From: Datisca glomerata
Lineage: Eukaryota; Streptophyta; Magnoliopsida; Cucurbitales; Datiscaceae
Direction of reading: 5' to 3'
Assembly (NCBI GenBank): GCA_003255025.1
Contig: QANY01000011.1
Coordinates: 335,667-399,666, forward strand
DNA length: 64,000 bases
Shown here: positions 46,531 to 57,370 of the stretch, piece by piece
How positions within the stretch are numbered: the first letter of the stretch is position 1
How the letters are laid out: each line of letters starts with the position of its first letter
Made by a program: the position numbers and the translations under genes
The notes under the pieces: model-generated
Databases searched by the model: none
What the model was told of the DNA's origin: nothing
Seen by the model: only the letters and a program-made list of their open reading frames with translations

Positions 46531-47194
46531 GGATATGGCTAGATCCATGATGAGTTACTCGTCCCTCCCAGATTCATTCTGGGGATATGTCTTGAAAACA
46601 ACAACATACATTCTAAACCAAATTTCGTCGAAGACGGTGCCCAACACGCCATATGAAATATGGAATGGACGAAAGTCGTCTGTTAACCACCTTAGAATAT
46701 GGGGGTGCCCATCACATGTTTTGAAACCAAAGATAGGCAAGTTAGCCAATCGATCAAAATTATGCATGTTTGTAGGATATCCCAAGGGAACGAAGGGATA
46801 CATCTTTTATAGTCCAACTTATAAGAAAACATTCGTTAGAACGGATGCAAGTTTTCTTGAGGAAGACTATACTAAAAGTGTGAAGTCGAGAAGAACTTTT
46901 GTGTTAGAGGAATTATTGAGTGGGAGGACATCGACTCCCCAACCAAAAACTGATTCTGATTCAATAATGGAAGAACCACAACAGCGGCCAGAGCGTATGG
47001 AGCCTCGACGTAGTGGGAGGGTTGTGAGACAGCCTGACAGGTATATATCTTATCAGGATGCCTTAACAATAGTCTCAGATAAGGATCATGATGAACTTGT
47101 TTCCTCCTCACAGGTCATGGCTAATCCTGAAGCAAACCTATGGCAAGAAGCCATGAACATTGAGATACATTCTATGTACTCGAACGGAGTTTAG
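46529..47194 (+). pseudogene. Copia integrase C-terminus to RT start (open 221 codons)
   Basis: The longest open stretch of the element. It starts [20 protein letters not shown] (family: L.DM.RSMM..S.LP.SFWG.A), then [15 protein letters not shown]. It continues with [18 protein letters not shown], a variable linker with [15 protein letters not shown], and [14 protein letters not shown] at the start of the reverse transcriptase domain. The stop after SMYSNGV replaces the usual W. Downstream the text continues in another reading as KLVDPPEGVKLVGCNWIYR. Confidence 0.85.
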
Positions 47195-48080
47195 AAACTT
47201 GTAGATCCTCCTGAAGGGGTAAAACTTGTAGGGTGCAATTGGATCTATAGGAAAAGAAAGGTATGGATGGGAATGTGGAGACATTCAAAGCTAGACTAGT
47301 AGCTAAGGGGTACACTCAAAACAACAACATACATTCTAAACCATGTGAATTCTCCCGTCCATTGCTGCTGCCCTCGTTTATGAAATCTGACAGATGGACG
47401 TCAAGACTATTTTTCTGAATGGCAATCTTGAAGAGCGCATTTATATGGCTAAACCAGACATGTTCATGGAAAAGGGCCAAGAGGGCAAGGTTTGCGAACT
47501 GCTTAAGTCCATTTATGGACTTAAATAAGCGTCACGGTCGTGGAATATTAAATTTGACAAAACTGTCAAGAACTTTGGTTTTGAACAGTTAGTGGGCAAA
47601 CCCTGTGTGTATAAGCTAATACATGAAGGGAAAGTAGTTTTTCTAGCCTTGTACATAGATGATATTCTACTCATTATGAATGATGTAGGAAAATTATCTG
47701 ATGTCAAGATTTGGCTTGCAAAGCAATTTGATATGAAAGATCTTGGAGAAGCTGCATGTGTCTTAGGAATTCAGATCCTTTGTGATAGGAAGAATAGACA
47801 ATTGACACTGTCTCAATCATCTTATATTGATAAGGTGATGGATCGCTTCAGTTTGCAAGACTCTAAGAAGGGATATCTTTTTTTCAGGCATGGAGTCAGC
47901 CTCTCTATGGAACAGTCTCCCAAGACTCCTCAAGAAGAGGAACACATGAGAAAGATTCCCTATGACGCATCCGTAGGAAGTCTCATGTACGCGATGCTTT
48001 GTACTAAGCTAGACATTTTCTATGCCGTGGGCGTGGTGGGTCATCTCCAAACTAATCCTGGAATTCAGCATTAGAATTAT
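47195..48080 (+). pseudogene. Copia reverse transcriptase with deletion and filler DNA
   Basis: RT fingers/palm: VDPPEGVKLVGCNWIYR, then FKARLVAKGYTQ-like text to 47317. A foreign 26-bp patch follows at 47318-47343. Then comes ILPSIAAAL, QMDVKTIFLNGNLEERIYM, KSIYGLK and the catalytic YIDDILL (in 47592-48074; family YVDDILL/YVDDMLL). LTQSQS-like text, VGSLMYAMLCTKLDI and a GVVG.LQTNPG block complete it. The segment between the KGYTQ and SIAAAL blocks, about 20 codons in the family, is lost. Several stops. Confidence 0.85.
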
Positions 48081-48648
48081 GTCAAGCATATCCTTAAGTA
48101 TCAGAGGTGAACAAAGAACTACATGCTTATGTATTCAGGTACTGACTTAAATATGACGGGGTATACTAATTCTGATTTCCAAGAAGACAAGGAATTTAGG
48201 AGGTTCACTTCAGGATCAGTGTTCATCCTAAATGGTGGAGACGTTGTACGAAGAAGTATCAAGCAATCTTGCATTGCTGATTCTACCATGGAAGATGATT
48301 ATTTGGCAGCTTGTGAAGCTGCCAAAAAGGATGTATGGCTTAGAAAGTTCTTGAAGACCCTGGAAGTTGTTTCAGAACCTGACAAACCCATGACACTTTA
48401 TTACGATAACAATGGGGCTGTAGTAAACTCGAAGGAACCAATGAGCCACAAAAGATCTAAATACATAGAATGTAAGTTTTACCTGATTAGAGAGATCGTT
48501 CGGCGTGGAGATGTAGTAACACACATATCAATGGACAACAACCTGGCAGATCCATAAACGAAGACTTTAAGTAGTAAAGGTTTTTTATGGTCATCTAGAG
48601 GGCATGACGATACGAGCTTGTACACTCCTACTTTAGTCCCACTTAGTC
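48081..48648 (+). pseudogene. Copia RNase H and pol end of the plus-strand element
   Basis: The open part 48123-48557 includes YTNSDFQEDKEFRRFTSG (family: YTDSDFQSD.D..KSTSG), RRSIKQSCIADSTMEDDY and KPMTLYYDNNGAVVNSKEP. It ends with HKRSKYIECKFYLIREIV and NLADP. A stop replaces the F of DPFTK, and text for TKTL, then GHLEGMTIRA-like residues, continues to 48648. There is no 3' LTR: the sequence turns directly into an inverted copy of gag-leader. Confidence 0.85.
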
Positions 48649-48649
48649 T

Positions 48650-50386
48650 GGTTTTATGTCAAACAGTTTATTTATCAAACATTCAATAGCAATTAAGCAG
48701 TCATTTCTAAAAATATCAATATTTTTATCAATGAAATTCAAGTTGAATCCTTGCTCAATTTAACTAGCTACTGAAATAAGGTTTTTCTCCAAAACTTGGA
48801 TATAATAAACATCACGTAAGACCATAAACTGTTATCAAATGAAAATTTAAAAAATCTCACATAGATACAGCTGATGCATGTGCTCCATTTTCCCAACAGA
48901 GGTTGAACTCGCCCTCGTCAAGTCATCTGATTTTCTTGAACCCTTATAAGGAACAACTGATATGGTTTGTGGCTGCAGAGTCTACAATCCAAGAAAAAGT
49001 ATAGTAAATCACATAACAGGCCTCAGTAACAAGTACTATAACTTTAGATCCCAACTCCTTGAGATAGCCTGGGTAGTTGCATTTTCAATGACTAGCGGTC
49101 CACAATGATGACGCTTGTTTTTCGACTTTTCCACATTTGCAGGACCCTTGCCTTTTACAACTTTTTAGTTCTTCTTCTTAGCCTTCTTGGGACATCTCAT
49201 GTCTTTCTCTTTGGCGTCAGACGTGGAAGGCTTGCTTACAGTAAAATTTTCCTCTCCAGCCTTCCTCTTGCCCTTCAGAAAGAGGGTCTCAGCAGCTTGC
49301 AGTTTCTTCATCAGCTCAGGAAGTGAGTACCTCAACTTTGATGTTCTCAAAAGTGTTAGGCAGAGCCTCAAGGATCATATCAACTTGTGTCTCGTCATCT
49401 ACCTTAGCACCCATGATCTCCATCTTCTTTAGATAACTAATGATAAAAATCATATGTTCTCTGACAAGAGTTCATGGTTTTATCCTGCATTTCATGAAAT
49501 TTCACACAACTGCTTCTTTGTCTTGACGACCCTGATCTCCGAACATCTAAGTGATGTTCAACGTCACATCAGCGGCATTTTTCATGTTCTAATGTTGTTG
49601 TTCCAACACATTGCTAACATATGTCAAGATGTAGCAGCTGACAATCTCATCAGAATGCAACTAAGAAGCATAAGCATCATTTTCCTCTTGAGTCGATTCA
49701 GCAATTGGCTCAAGGGGACAAGGGATGGTGAGCACAAACTTGTTCTTTTCACTTGTCAGCACGATATCAAGATTACATTTCCAATCTACGTAATTTTCAC
49801 CAGTAAGTTTATGCACATTTAAGATAGTTGAGAGTGGGGATAGAGACATGATTACTAAAAATAATAAATAAAGCGGTGTAAATAAATATTCAATCATTTA
49901 TGAAAGTATGGTGCCTGATGCAAATACTTAAATATTTAAAAATCCAATAAAAAATATTTCTTCCATGATATTAAGATCAACAACGATAGCTTGTCTCATC
50001 TATGGACAACGTCCAAGCTACCTCCTATCGCATTGAGACTCCTCTAGTTTGGTTAACGTTTCTCAAGATGTCACTACTTCTAGCTTAACTAATCACCAAT
50101 GGTTTTCGTCACCTTAGCCCCATTGACTAGCCCCTATAAGGGATTCCAATGTGCTTCGGTCTAAGTGTTTAACCAACGCATTGGCTTTAAAGATTGCTAT
50201 GAACTAACAGTCTGTCTAGGGAATGTCAAGCCTTACTACATCCTTTACATGATTTAACTTCTTAAGCAACTCAATTACTCAAAGCGACACGATTCCAAAG
50301 TTTCTCCCACTAAAGAGATGACCGCTAGGGTTTCTCTAAACCATTCCCCATGCCATGATCAATTTTACGTTGAGGACCTTAGGAAC
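48650..50386 (-). pseudogene. Inverted copia copy: integrase start, protease, gag, upper leader
   Basis: On the minus strand this matches the plus-strand element from about 45910 back to 44250. Gag N-terminus is open at 49897-49661 (HKLTGENYVDWKCNLDIVLT). Further gag lies at 49371-49165 (LRYSLPELMKKLQAAETLFLKGKRK), followed by a damaged knuckle and protease region at 49100-48990. The leader block with GTCCAAGCTACCTCC lies at 50009. Independent differences from the plus copy show that they diverged long ago or came from different parents. Confidence 0.85.
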
Positions 50387-50391
50387 GTTTC

Positions 50392-52201
50392 TGTTGGAAC
50401 ATGTCCATAAAGTAGCGTGTAATAACTATTTATTTGTATTTAGTTATTTCTCAGACATTAGTATTATTGAATTCTTATGAATAAATTGAAAGTTTTATTT
50501 TCAATTTAAAGTTTGTTTATAAATTACTCAAGTCCTAGAATTTTCATCAACGAATGAAGAGAGAAGACAATGTAATATCCAGATGAACTCTTTTGAGAAA
50601 GTTCAAAATGATATTTGTAGTCTTAAGATCAACTGGGCAATTGAATCTCATTACGAATGTTAGGTTAAACCAATGGATGCCAGTCTTGGGAATGAAAGTG
50701 GAGACTCAAATGGTTAACCTAGACATGTTATGAACATGTTGAATAGACTGGTAACAAATTAGTTTAGAGCAAAAACCGTTTACCATGCTTTAAATATAAT
50801 TGTTACACCTTCAGGGTATTTTTGTAATTACCTTAATCCTAAGGTGAATATGTAGCTTAACTTAGTTAGTTGCAATCTTTGATATGTCAGATGAGTGAGT
50901 TCAAATTGGGAGGCAATACCTGAGTTGTTGGGATTGTAATTCTATTAAATTGGAGTGAATAAATTAATCTAGCCATATATTCAATGAATTAAGTCATTGA
51001 TTAGACTTGTGAATTGTACGAGACAATTCACTATTATGTCTTTCTTATTCACAGTCAATAAACGAGTTAAGGAAATAATAACAAGATGGGTAAAATGATA
51101 ATTTTATATTCAGCTCTTGTTACTGATATTCACGATGGTTATTATGTTAAAATATTCTGTGGACCGTGAAAATAAAAGGGTTTATTTACACCAACAGAAA
51201 ATGCAGCGCGCATGAATCAAGAGTTGATTCGGCATCGAACCTATAATGGAGTCATACGATGTCAGGATTAAATAGGTTGATAATTTATGGAGATAAATTT
51301 ATTAGACATTTGAATCCTTGGCTTTGTTCATATGGGTCCATTCGGTTTCAAAAATAGCTCATGAGAACATGAATAGAGAAACGTAATAAATTGGATCTAA
51401 ATGTGTTTTGGAGCAAGGCATATTTCCTACTCCGATATGTGATGAGTTATGTCACCTAATTAGTTAAGTGTGATTATATGTATTAAAATTAATTAGTCTA
51501 TTATTTTCTAATTGATAATGATAAATTAATTTATCAATTGAATTGACGAATCTCTATACAACTTAAACTCTAAGGAATATTACAATTTTGGACAATTATG
51601 AATATATAGGGTGAATTTTTTGAAATTTAAAAATATATGGGTATATTTATAAATATTGAAAATTACATTTTATCAATATCTAATAGCAATATGATTTCAT
51701 ATAGATCTTGGGTAAGATACAATTGCTTGTTAATAAAACAAAAGGAGAAAAACATTTTTCCCCTCCCGTTCTATTGCCGCCGAAAATAATATTGAAGGCG
51801 AAATTTTTTTATTTTTATTCTTCAATTGTTTTGAGAACCCATACTCAAATTCCTACACAAAATTTTCGTGAGATATATTTATGACATAACGGGTGGTTGT
51901 TGGTGGACGAAATTCACAAATCGTTCCTGGAGTTCTAAGTGCGTGATTTGGATCCCGGATTTTGAAGAACGCTAGAAGAAATTCCGCCAGTTTAGAAACT
52001 CTTCGATATAAAGTATAGGTGAAAAATTATTTCTAACATTATCTTCTCTTTTAATGTTGTATATGCATAATCGTACGTTGTTTGATTTTAAGTTATTCAA
52101 TTTGATTTAATAAGTTAATTGAAATTTTTTTATATTTCACCCACGAACCGTTCGTGGTTCAAACTTATTTTTAATTATTTTAAAACCAACCGGAACCAAC
52201 A
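50392..52201 (+). mobile_element. LTR-C: solo LTR (1810 bp) with 5-bp target duplication
   Basis: It starts TGTTGGAACATGTCCATAAAG and ends GGAACCAACA. It is flanked by GTTTC on both sides (50387-50391 and 52202-52206). Joining the outer flanks restores the leader text AACGTTTC...AACATAA, found uninterrupted on the opposite strand at 44244-44260. No internal region accompanies it, so it is a product of LTR-LTR recombination after insertion into the inverted copy. Confidence 0.92.
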
Positions 52202-52597
52202 GTTTCAACATAACAACCCTCCCACTTAGTGTTTGAAAAAAATGGATTTTTATTGTTTTTTCAACTCTTTGTTAATTTGGAAAATAAAACAAGCTTGAAA
52301 ATTATAAAATTTTATAAAATTTAAATCCCGATTTAAAATTTATAAATTTTATGAAATTTGCATTGTATTTAAAATATAACCCATTTTAAATTAAACTACA
52401 ATAATGCATGTACATGCTACATGATATTTTGATATTGACATTTCTTATTTCTATATGGCATATTATATGATGATGCGAGATTAATAATAAATCATCCATT
52501 CAAAATTAGCCTCTCTATTGGCTCATTTCCAATTACAACACATCGATACATTCATTTCAAATATCTATATGTATAGTCAAGAACATATGGCTCTGAT
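52202..52597 (-). mobile_element. Lower leader and primer site of the inverted copia copy
   Basis: Reverse complement of the leader. It begins at the CTCCCACTTAG block (52219) and ends at GGCTCTGATACCAATT (52582-52597), which on the minus strand is the primer site TTGGTATCAGAGCC. It is about 395 bp, against about 1.56 kb in the plus copy, so over 1 kb of leader, including the CCGCC patch, is missing. Confidence 0.85.
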
Positions 52598-53019
52598 ACC
52601 AATTGTTGGATTAGTGGTTTCAAAATTAAAGAAAAATAAGTTTGAACCACGAACGATTCGTGGACGCAATATCAAAAAAAAATTCTAAAACTTATTGAAT
52701 TGAATTGAATAATTAAAAACTAAACATAACAAACGATCTTGCATATCAGATATTAAAACGAATAGAAAAATGTTGAAATGATTTTCACCTTTGCGATGTA
52801 TCAGAGATTTTATGAATTGGTGGAATTCTTGTATTCGTTCATCACATTCTTCGAACTTCAAGATCCAAAATCTTCATGCTTGATCTTCAAAAACCAAAAT
52901 CCAAGTATGATCTTCAAGAACCAATTTTCCAAAATTTTCTTCACACCAATAACTACTCGTTAATTTCAGAAATATATCTTGTGAGAATTTGTTTGGGAAG
53001 TGAGTGTGGGCTCTCAAAA
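52598..53019 (-). mobile_element. Truncated 5' LTR of the inverted copia copy
   Basis: On the minus strand it matches the last ~420 bp of LTR-B (ACCGTTCGTGG-like, CTTGAAGATCAAG and TGGTTATTGGTG blocks, in reverse). Similarity ends at about 53019 inside the CTCTAAAA/CTCTCAAAAC word, where gypsy sequence begins. Confidence 0.85.
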
Positions 53020-53059
53020 CCTAGAACAAAGGGAACAAGCACGACATTAAGCGAAACCA

Positions 53060-54010
53060 GTAGATAGCAACAACGCCCATCATGGAAACTCTAAGGCCAC
53101 TTCACGTGACAAAGGGAAAGGGATCACTGATGAGAACCGGCTCATTCAACAAGTCACGGAGTGGGCAGTAGAAAAGATATTGGAACGGAAGATGCTCGAG
53201 ATGAGGAAACTAAGAGCAAGTGGAGTACTAGACTTGGAAACTTAAACTCGCTCCCCCTATGCCCATAGACTCTATCCGCTCTGATACTCAAGAAGTTTGT
53301 GGCCCCTAAGTTTAAATGTGTTGAAGGGAAGTCAGATCATGTTGACCACCTGCGCTGCTTTAAGCAGGTGATGGTGTTCTATCAGCATGAGGATGAACTA
53401 ATGTGCCGAATGTTCCCAGCCAGTCTAGATAGGAATGCGGTAAAGTGGTACCATCCTTTACCCCCTTGTTCGATTAATAGTTTTACTAGAATGTCTTCTA
53501 TTTTATGGAGCAGTACTCTACCTATCGAATGATGATAGAGGATTCAGAGCATCTCATGACGATTACGATTAAGAAAGGATAATCATTGCAGGAGTATAAG
53601 CATCGTTTCAAAGATAAGACAGCCAAGCTGTAAAATTGTGATGACCGTGTGGCTAGATTAGTGTTCAGATGCGGCCTAGACATCAACTCCCAATTATTTG
53701 AAGATCTGTCCAAAAACAAGCCCCTCACCATGGTGGAAACATTCCTTAGGGCACAGACGTACATAGTTATTGAGGAAGAAAATAAAGCATTCAAAAGTTC
53801 ATTGAGCAGCGGAACCCTGTGCAGCGCAAAGATGACGGTAGCACGAGAGTGGGTAAGCGTGGATCAGAACATTCTGAGAAGAAGGAAGATAAGAAGCAAG
53901 GTGACTTTGGGAAACGGCTAAGGCTCGCTGGAGGAATCCACCCCAGGGATAGAATATACACCCCACTGACTATCCTAGTAAATTATATCCTTGAAGTCAT
54001 CATGGTTTAA
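53060..54010 (+). pseudogene. Tat-type gypsy gag remnant
   Basis: Gag of a Ty3/gypsy element. It begins with a hydrophilic region (DKGKGITDENRLIQ, then EWAVEKILERKM at about 53110-53200). The retrotransposon gag domain at 53299-53532 reads PKFKCVEGKSDHVDHLRCFK and FPASLDRNAVKWYHPLPP (family: F...L...A..WY..L...SI.S). 53649-53921 holds VRLVFRCGL-like text and a TFLRAQTYI.IEEE word, the usual end of this domain. Frameshifts separate the parts. Confidence 0.8.
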
Positions 54011-55000
54011 CCTTGGTTGAAACGCTCTTATCCCATTACAAAGGAGCTGGATCTGAGAGATAGAGATAAATATTTCCACTTCCATCAAAGTGTCGATCAT
54101 GAAACTCGAGACTGCTACCAACTAAAGGACTACGTTGAGAAGCTCCTCCAGTAGGGACATTTGAAGGAGTATGTTTTAAGGCGGGACCAACCAAAAAAGG
54201 ATGAGAGACAGCAGCGCCCTTAGGATAAAGAACCATTAAGAATAGTGGATACCGTTATCGCCATGATAGAATCAAAAGGAACGACTAGGAAGGAATGAAA
54301 AATCTACTGTAAAAAACCCACCCTCGAAGTGAAGGATGACCGAAAGAAAGTAGTTGATAGCGTACCAATTATCTTTGATGAGGAAGATAACCCACATGGT
54401 GAGCACAATGATGCTTTTATGATAACCATCCAGATTGGCAATCGTTTACTGCAGAGAGTATTAATCGATGATGAAAATGCTGTGAATATACTTCATTGTT
54501 CAACGCTTGAGAAGAGTGCAATAGATACCCCTAAGTTGCATGACCCAAGCAACCACTCATAAGGTTCAACGGAGCAGTAACATACTCTAAAGGAATTTTA
54601 TCACTCCCGGTATGGGCTGACCCATTCAACCACATCGCTGATTATTGGTCATTGAGGTATGGCCACCCTATAATGCGATCCTTGGAAGAACTTGGATTCA
54701 CAAGATTGAAGTTGTTCTGTCAACATATTATCAAACATTGAAGTATCTGTCGCCCAAAGGAGTGCAAACCATATTTGGGGATAAAGCATTTGCTAGATGT
54801 TGCACGGTGTCGGCACTTGACTCCATAAAAAAGACAATCTCCCTGTTCTTGAGAGCAGGGAAGAAAAATCTGACCAATAGCAATTAGATATGGATGAACT
54901 GAGTGAGAGCAACCAGAGATATAGAGCTGGAAGCGAGACCAAATCTGTAGATCTAGGGGAAGGAAAAACAACCACAGTAAGAGTAGGACTATCTGAAACA
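54011..55000 (+). pseudogene. Gypsy zinc-finger/protease remnant
   Basis: A degraded CHFH.D-like block (YFHFHQSVDHETRDCYQL) near 54070-54120 and KDYVEKLLQ follow gag. 54329-54562 encodes the retropepsin start (VPIIFDEED, HNDAFMITIQIGN, VLIDDENAVNILHC). The catalytic DSGSS motif is changed to DDENA, so activity would be lost. Then RFNG-like text, WPPYNAILGRTWIHK near 54650-54710 and YLSPKGVQTIFGD lead towards the reverse transcriptase. Confidence 0.8.
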
Positions 55001-55069
55001 GAAAAATGAGAACCCATCCAATTTCTTAAAAAGAACGTAGACATTTTTGCCACTACTGCCGCTGAGATG

Positions 55070-55730
55070 CCAGGTATTGACGAATCGATAGGAAGGCGAC
55101 GATAAACCAAGAAATGGAGATGTTGCTCGAAGCAAAGTTCATCAAGGAAGTTAGTTACTCAGAGTGGCTGGCAAACTTTGTAATGGTGAAGAAAAATAAT
55201 GGGAAATGGAGAATTTGTGTCGACCTTACAGATCTAAATAAAGCTTGTCCAAAGTAAAAGTACCCGTTGTCGAGGATTGATCAAATGGTGGATGTTATGT
55301 CTGGACATGAGCTTTAAAGTTTCATGCATGCTTATTCCGGATATAATCAGGAGCAACATACTAGAGACTGGTTAATAAAGTTTTTGAGAAGAAAATTAGA
55401 AAATGATGGAAGTATATGTAGATGATATGCTCGTAAAAGATGAAAGAAGAGAAGACCACATCCATAGTCTGGAAGAAGTGTTCTCATCTTTGAGAAAAAG
55501 CAATATGAAGTTAAACCCAGAAAAATGCACTTTCTGAGTGGTAGCAGGAAAATTTCTGGGGCATCTAGTGAACATCAGAGGAATTGAAATCAATCCAAAT
55601 CAGATAAAAGAAATTATAGACCTGAAGTGACCACAGACAAAAATGAGATCCAAAGCTTGACAGAAAAATTGGTGGCTTTGAATTGATTTATGTCCAGATC
55701 TATAGAAAAATACAGATCCACAGATAGTAG
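55070..55730 (+). pseudogene. Gypsy reverse transcriptase with internal deletions
   Basis: RT text starts LLEAKFIKEVSYSEWLANFV, then KKNNGKWRICVDLTDLNKAC, a YPLSRIDQMVD block, and HAYSGYNQ at about 55329-55352 (first catalytic Asp replaced by His). Roughly 45 codons of the palm are then missing. After a frame change, YVDDMLVK (catalytic pair intact) lies at 55417-55440, with NMKLNPEKCTF and GHLVNIRGIEINPNQI. Soon after, a remnant of LTEKLVALN is followed directly by linker text, so RNase H is deleted. Confidence 0.85.
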
Positions 55731-56995
55731 AATACGTGGATGTCCCAAGTACAAAGATGTTGGTGCAGGCGGAAGTAACAATAGGAAACAATGAGAGTGA
55801 TTGGCGGAGGAATATAGTGCAGTACCTACTTTATCTGAAGCTCCCAACCGACATAATGAAAGCTCAGAAACTTCGACAGCAGAGCGCTAGGTAAACCATT
55901 ATCCAAGGGGAGCTGTATAGGAGATCATTCTCGGGTCCTTAACTCAAATGCCTTTCCCCAACGGAAGCTCAATACATGATGGCTGAAGTACACGAAGGAA
56001 TTGGTTGGAATCATTCTAGGGGAAGAACATTAGTCAACAAGTTACTGAACCAGGGGTACTAGTGGCAAAAAATGCAAGAGGAAGCAAAATCCTTTGTGAA
56101 AAAGTGCGACAAATGCCAACGATACTCTCTCGTCCTAAAGATGGCCTCCGAAACAATGTATACGCTCTTGAGCCCTTGGTCATTTATGCAATGGGGAATT
56201 GATGTAGTGGGCCCACTACCGATGGCCCCTGCTCAGAAAAGATTCTTACTAGTGGTAACTGATTATTTTATAAAGTGGATAGAAGTAGAAGCATTAGCTA
56301 GAGTGCAAGAAGAAGAAGTAAGACAATTCCTATGAAAACCATTGTATGCAGGTATGGGATCCCAAAGGTACTCGTTTTAGACAATGGGTTTCAGTTTACT
56401 AGGAGTCAGATGAAAATTTTTTGCGAAGATCTCCGAATAAAAACTAGATTGTCAACTCCATACTACTCCCAAGGCAACGGATAGGTGGAAAGATCAAATA
56501 GAACAATTTTGAAAAATCTGAGAAAGCAACTGGAAGCTGCAAGAGGGATGTGGGTTGAAGAGTTACCATCAGTCTGTAGGCGTACCATACGACACCACGA
56601 GAGTCGATGGGAGAAACACCATTTGCTTTGACTTTTGGTGCAGAAGTTGTCATACCAGTTGAAACAAATGAGGATATGAACGATGAGTGGATCACCGAGA
56701 GTCTGGACTTCGAGGAGGAAAAAAGAGAAGCTATTGTGGTAAGGATGGCCGGTTATAATCAAAAAAGGAGAAAGTACTTCCAAAAAAGGGTCAAAAGGTG
56801 ACAGTTCCAAGCGTGACGCCTTGTTCTGAAAAGGATTTTCCAATCAAATGTAGGGAAATTAAGACCAAATTGGGAAGGACATTTCATAGTCAAAGCCGCT
56901 GCAGGAAACAGATCTTACTACTTGATGAAAAATGAAGGAAGTAACTTAACCAAACCATGGAATGATTTACATTTACACAAGTATTATGTGTAATT
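55731..56995 (+). pseudogene. Gypsy integrase and pol C-terminus
   Basis: It starts with the IVEYVDVPS linker and ends close to the pol stop at 56991. GELYRRSFSGP, then a HHCC finger (EVHEGIGWNHS..RTL, CDKCQR at 56104-56124). The core has WGIDVVGPLPMAP and LLVVTDYFIKWIEVEALA in the open frame 56072-56335; VLDNGFQFT and NG.VERSN regions follow with frameshifts. The tail has SLDFEEEKREAI and LRPNWEGHFIVKAA, then SNLTKPWNDLHLHKYYV, the usual end of Tat-lineage pol. Several stops break it. Confidence 0.85.
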
Positions 56996-57074
56996 ATCTT
57001 TAAAATAGTAACAACATTTATATCCGTATTTTTTTCCGTTAAGGGTTTTCAACGTAAAAATCTAGTGTTTTTTA

Positions 57075-57370
57075 TTTTTTCAAAAATGGAAACGGGTCCC
57101 TGAGTTCATTAAGAGTTTATGTCCATGAAAGTTTCTTCTTTCTAAACGAAATGGAAATGGTCCCCTGAGCTCATTAAGAGCTTATGTCCATGTAAGCTTA
57201 TGCTTTCTAAAGGTAATGGAAACGGGCCCCTGAGCTCATTAAGAGCTTATGACGATGAAAGCTTCTATTTTCTAAAGGAAATGGAAACAGGGCCCCTGAG
57301 TTCATTAATAACTGAAGTCTGTGAGGAATAGTGACCGCAGCACTACCCTCTAAAGGAAATATAAAATGAA
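57075..57370 (+). repeat. GAGCTCATTAAGAGCTTATG minisatellite, array 1
   Basis: About four units of 70-75 bp (AAATGGAAACGGGCCCCTGAG, CTCATTAAGAGCTTATG, GAAAGCTTC.TTTTCTAAAGG) lie just after the pol end. Units closest to the end carry a variant ending in GCACTACCCTCTAAAGGAAA. Confidence 0.85.
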
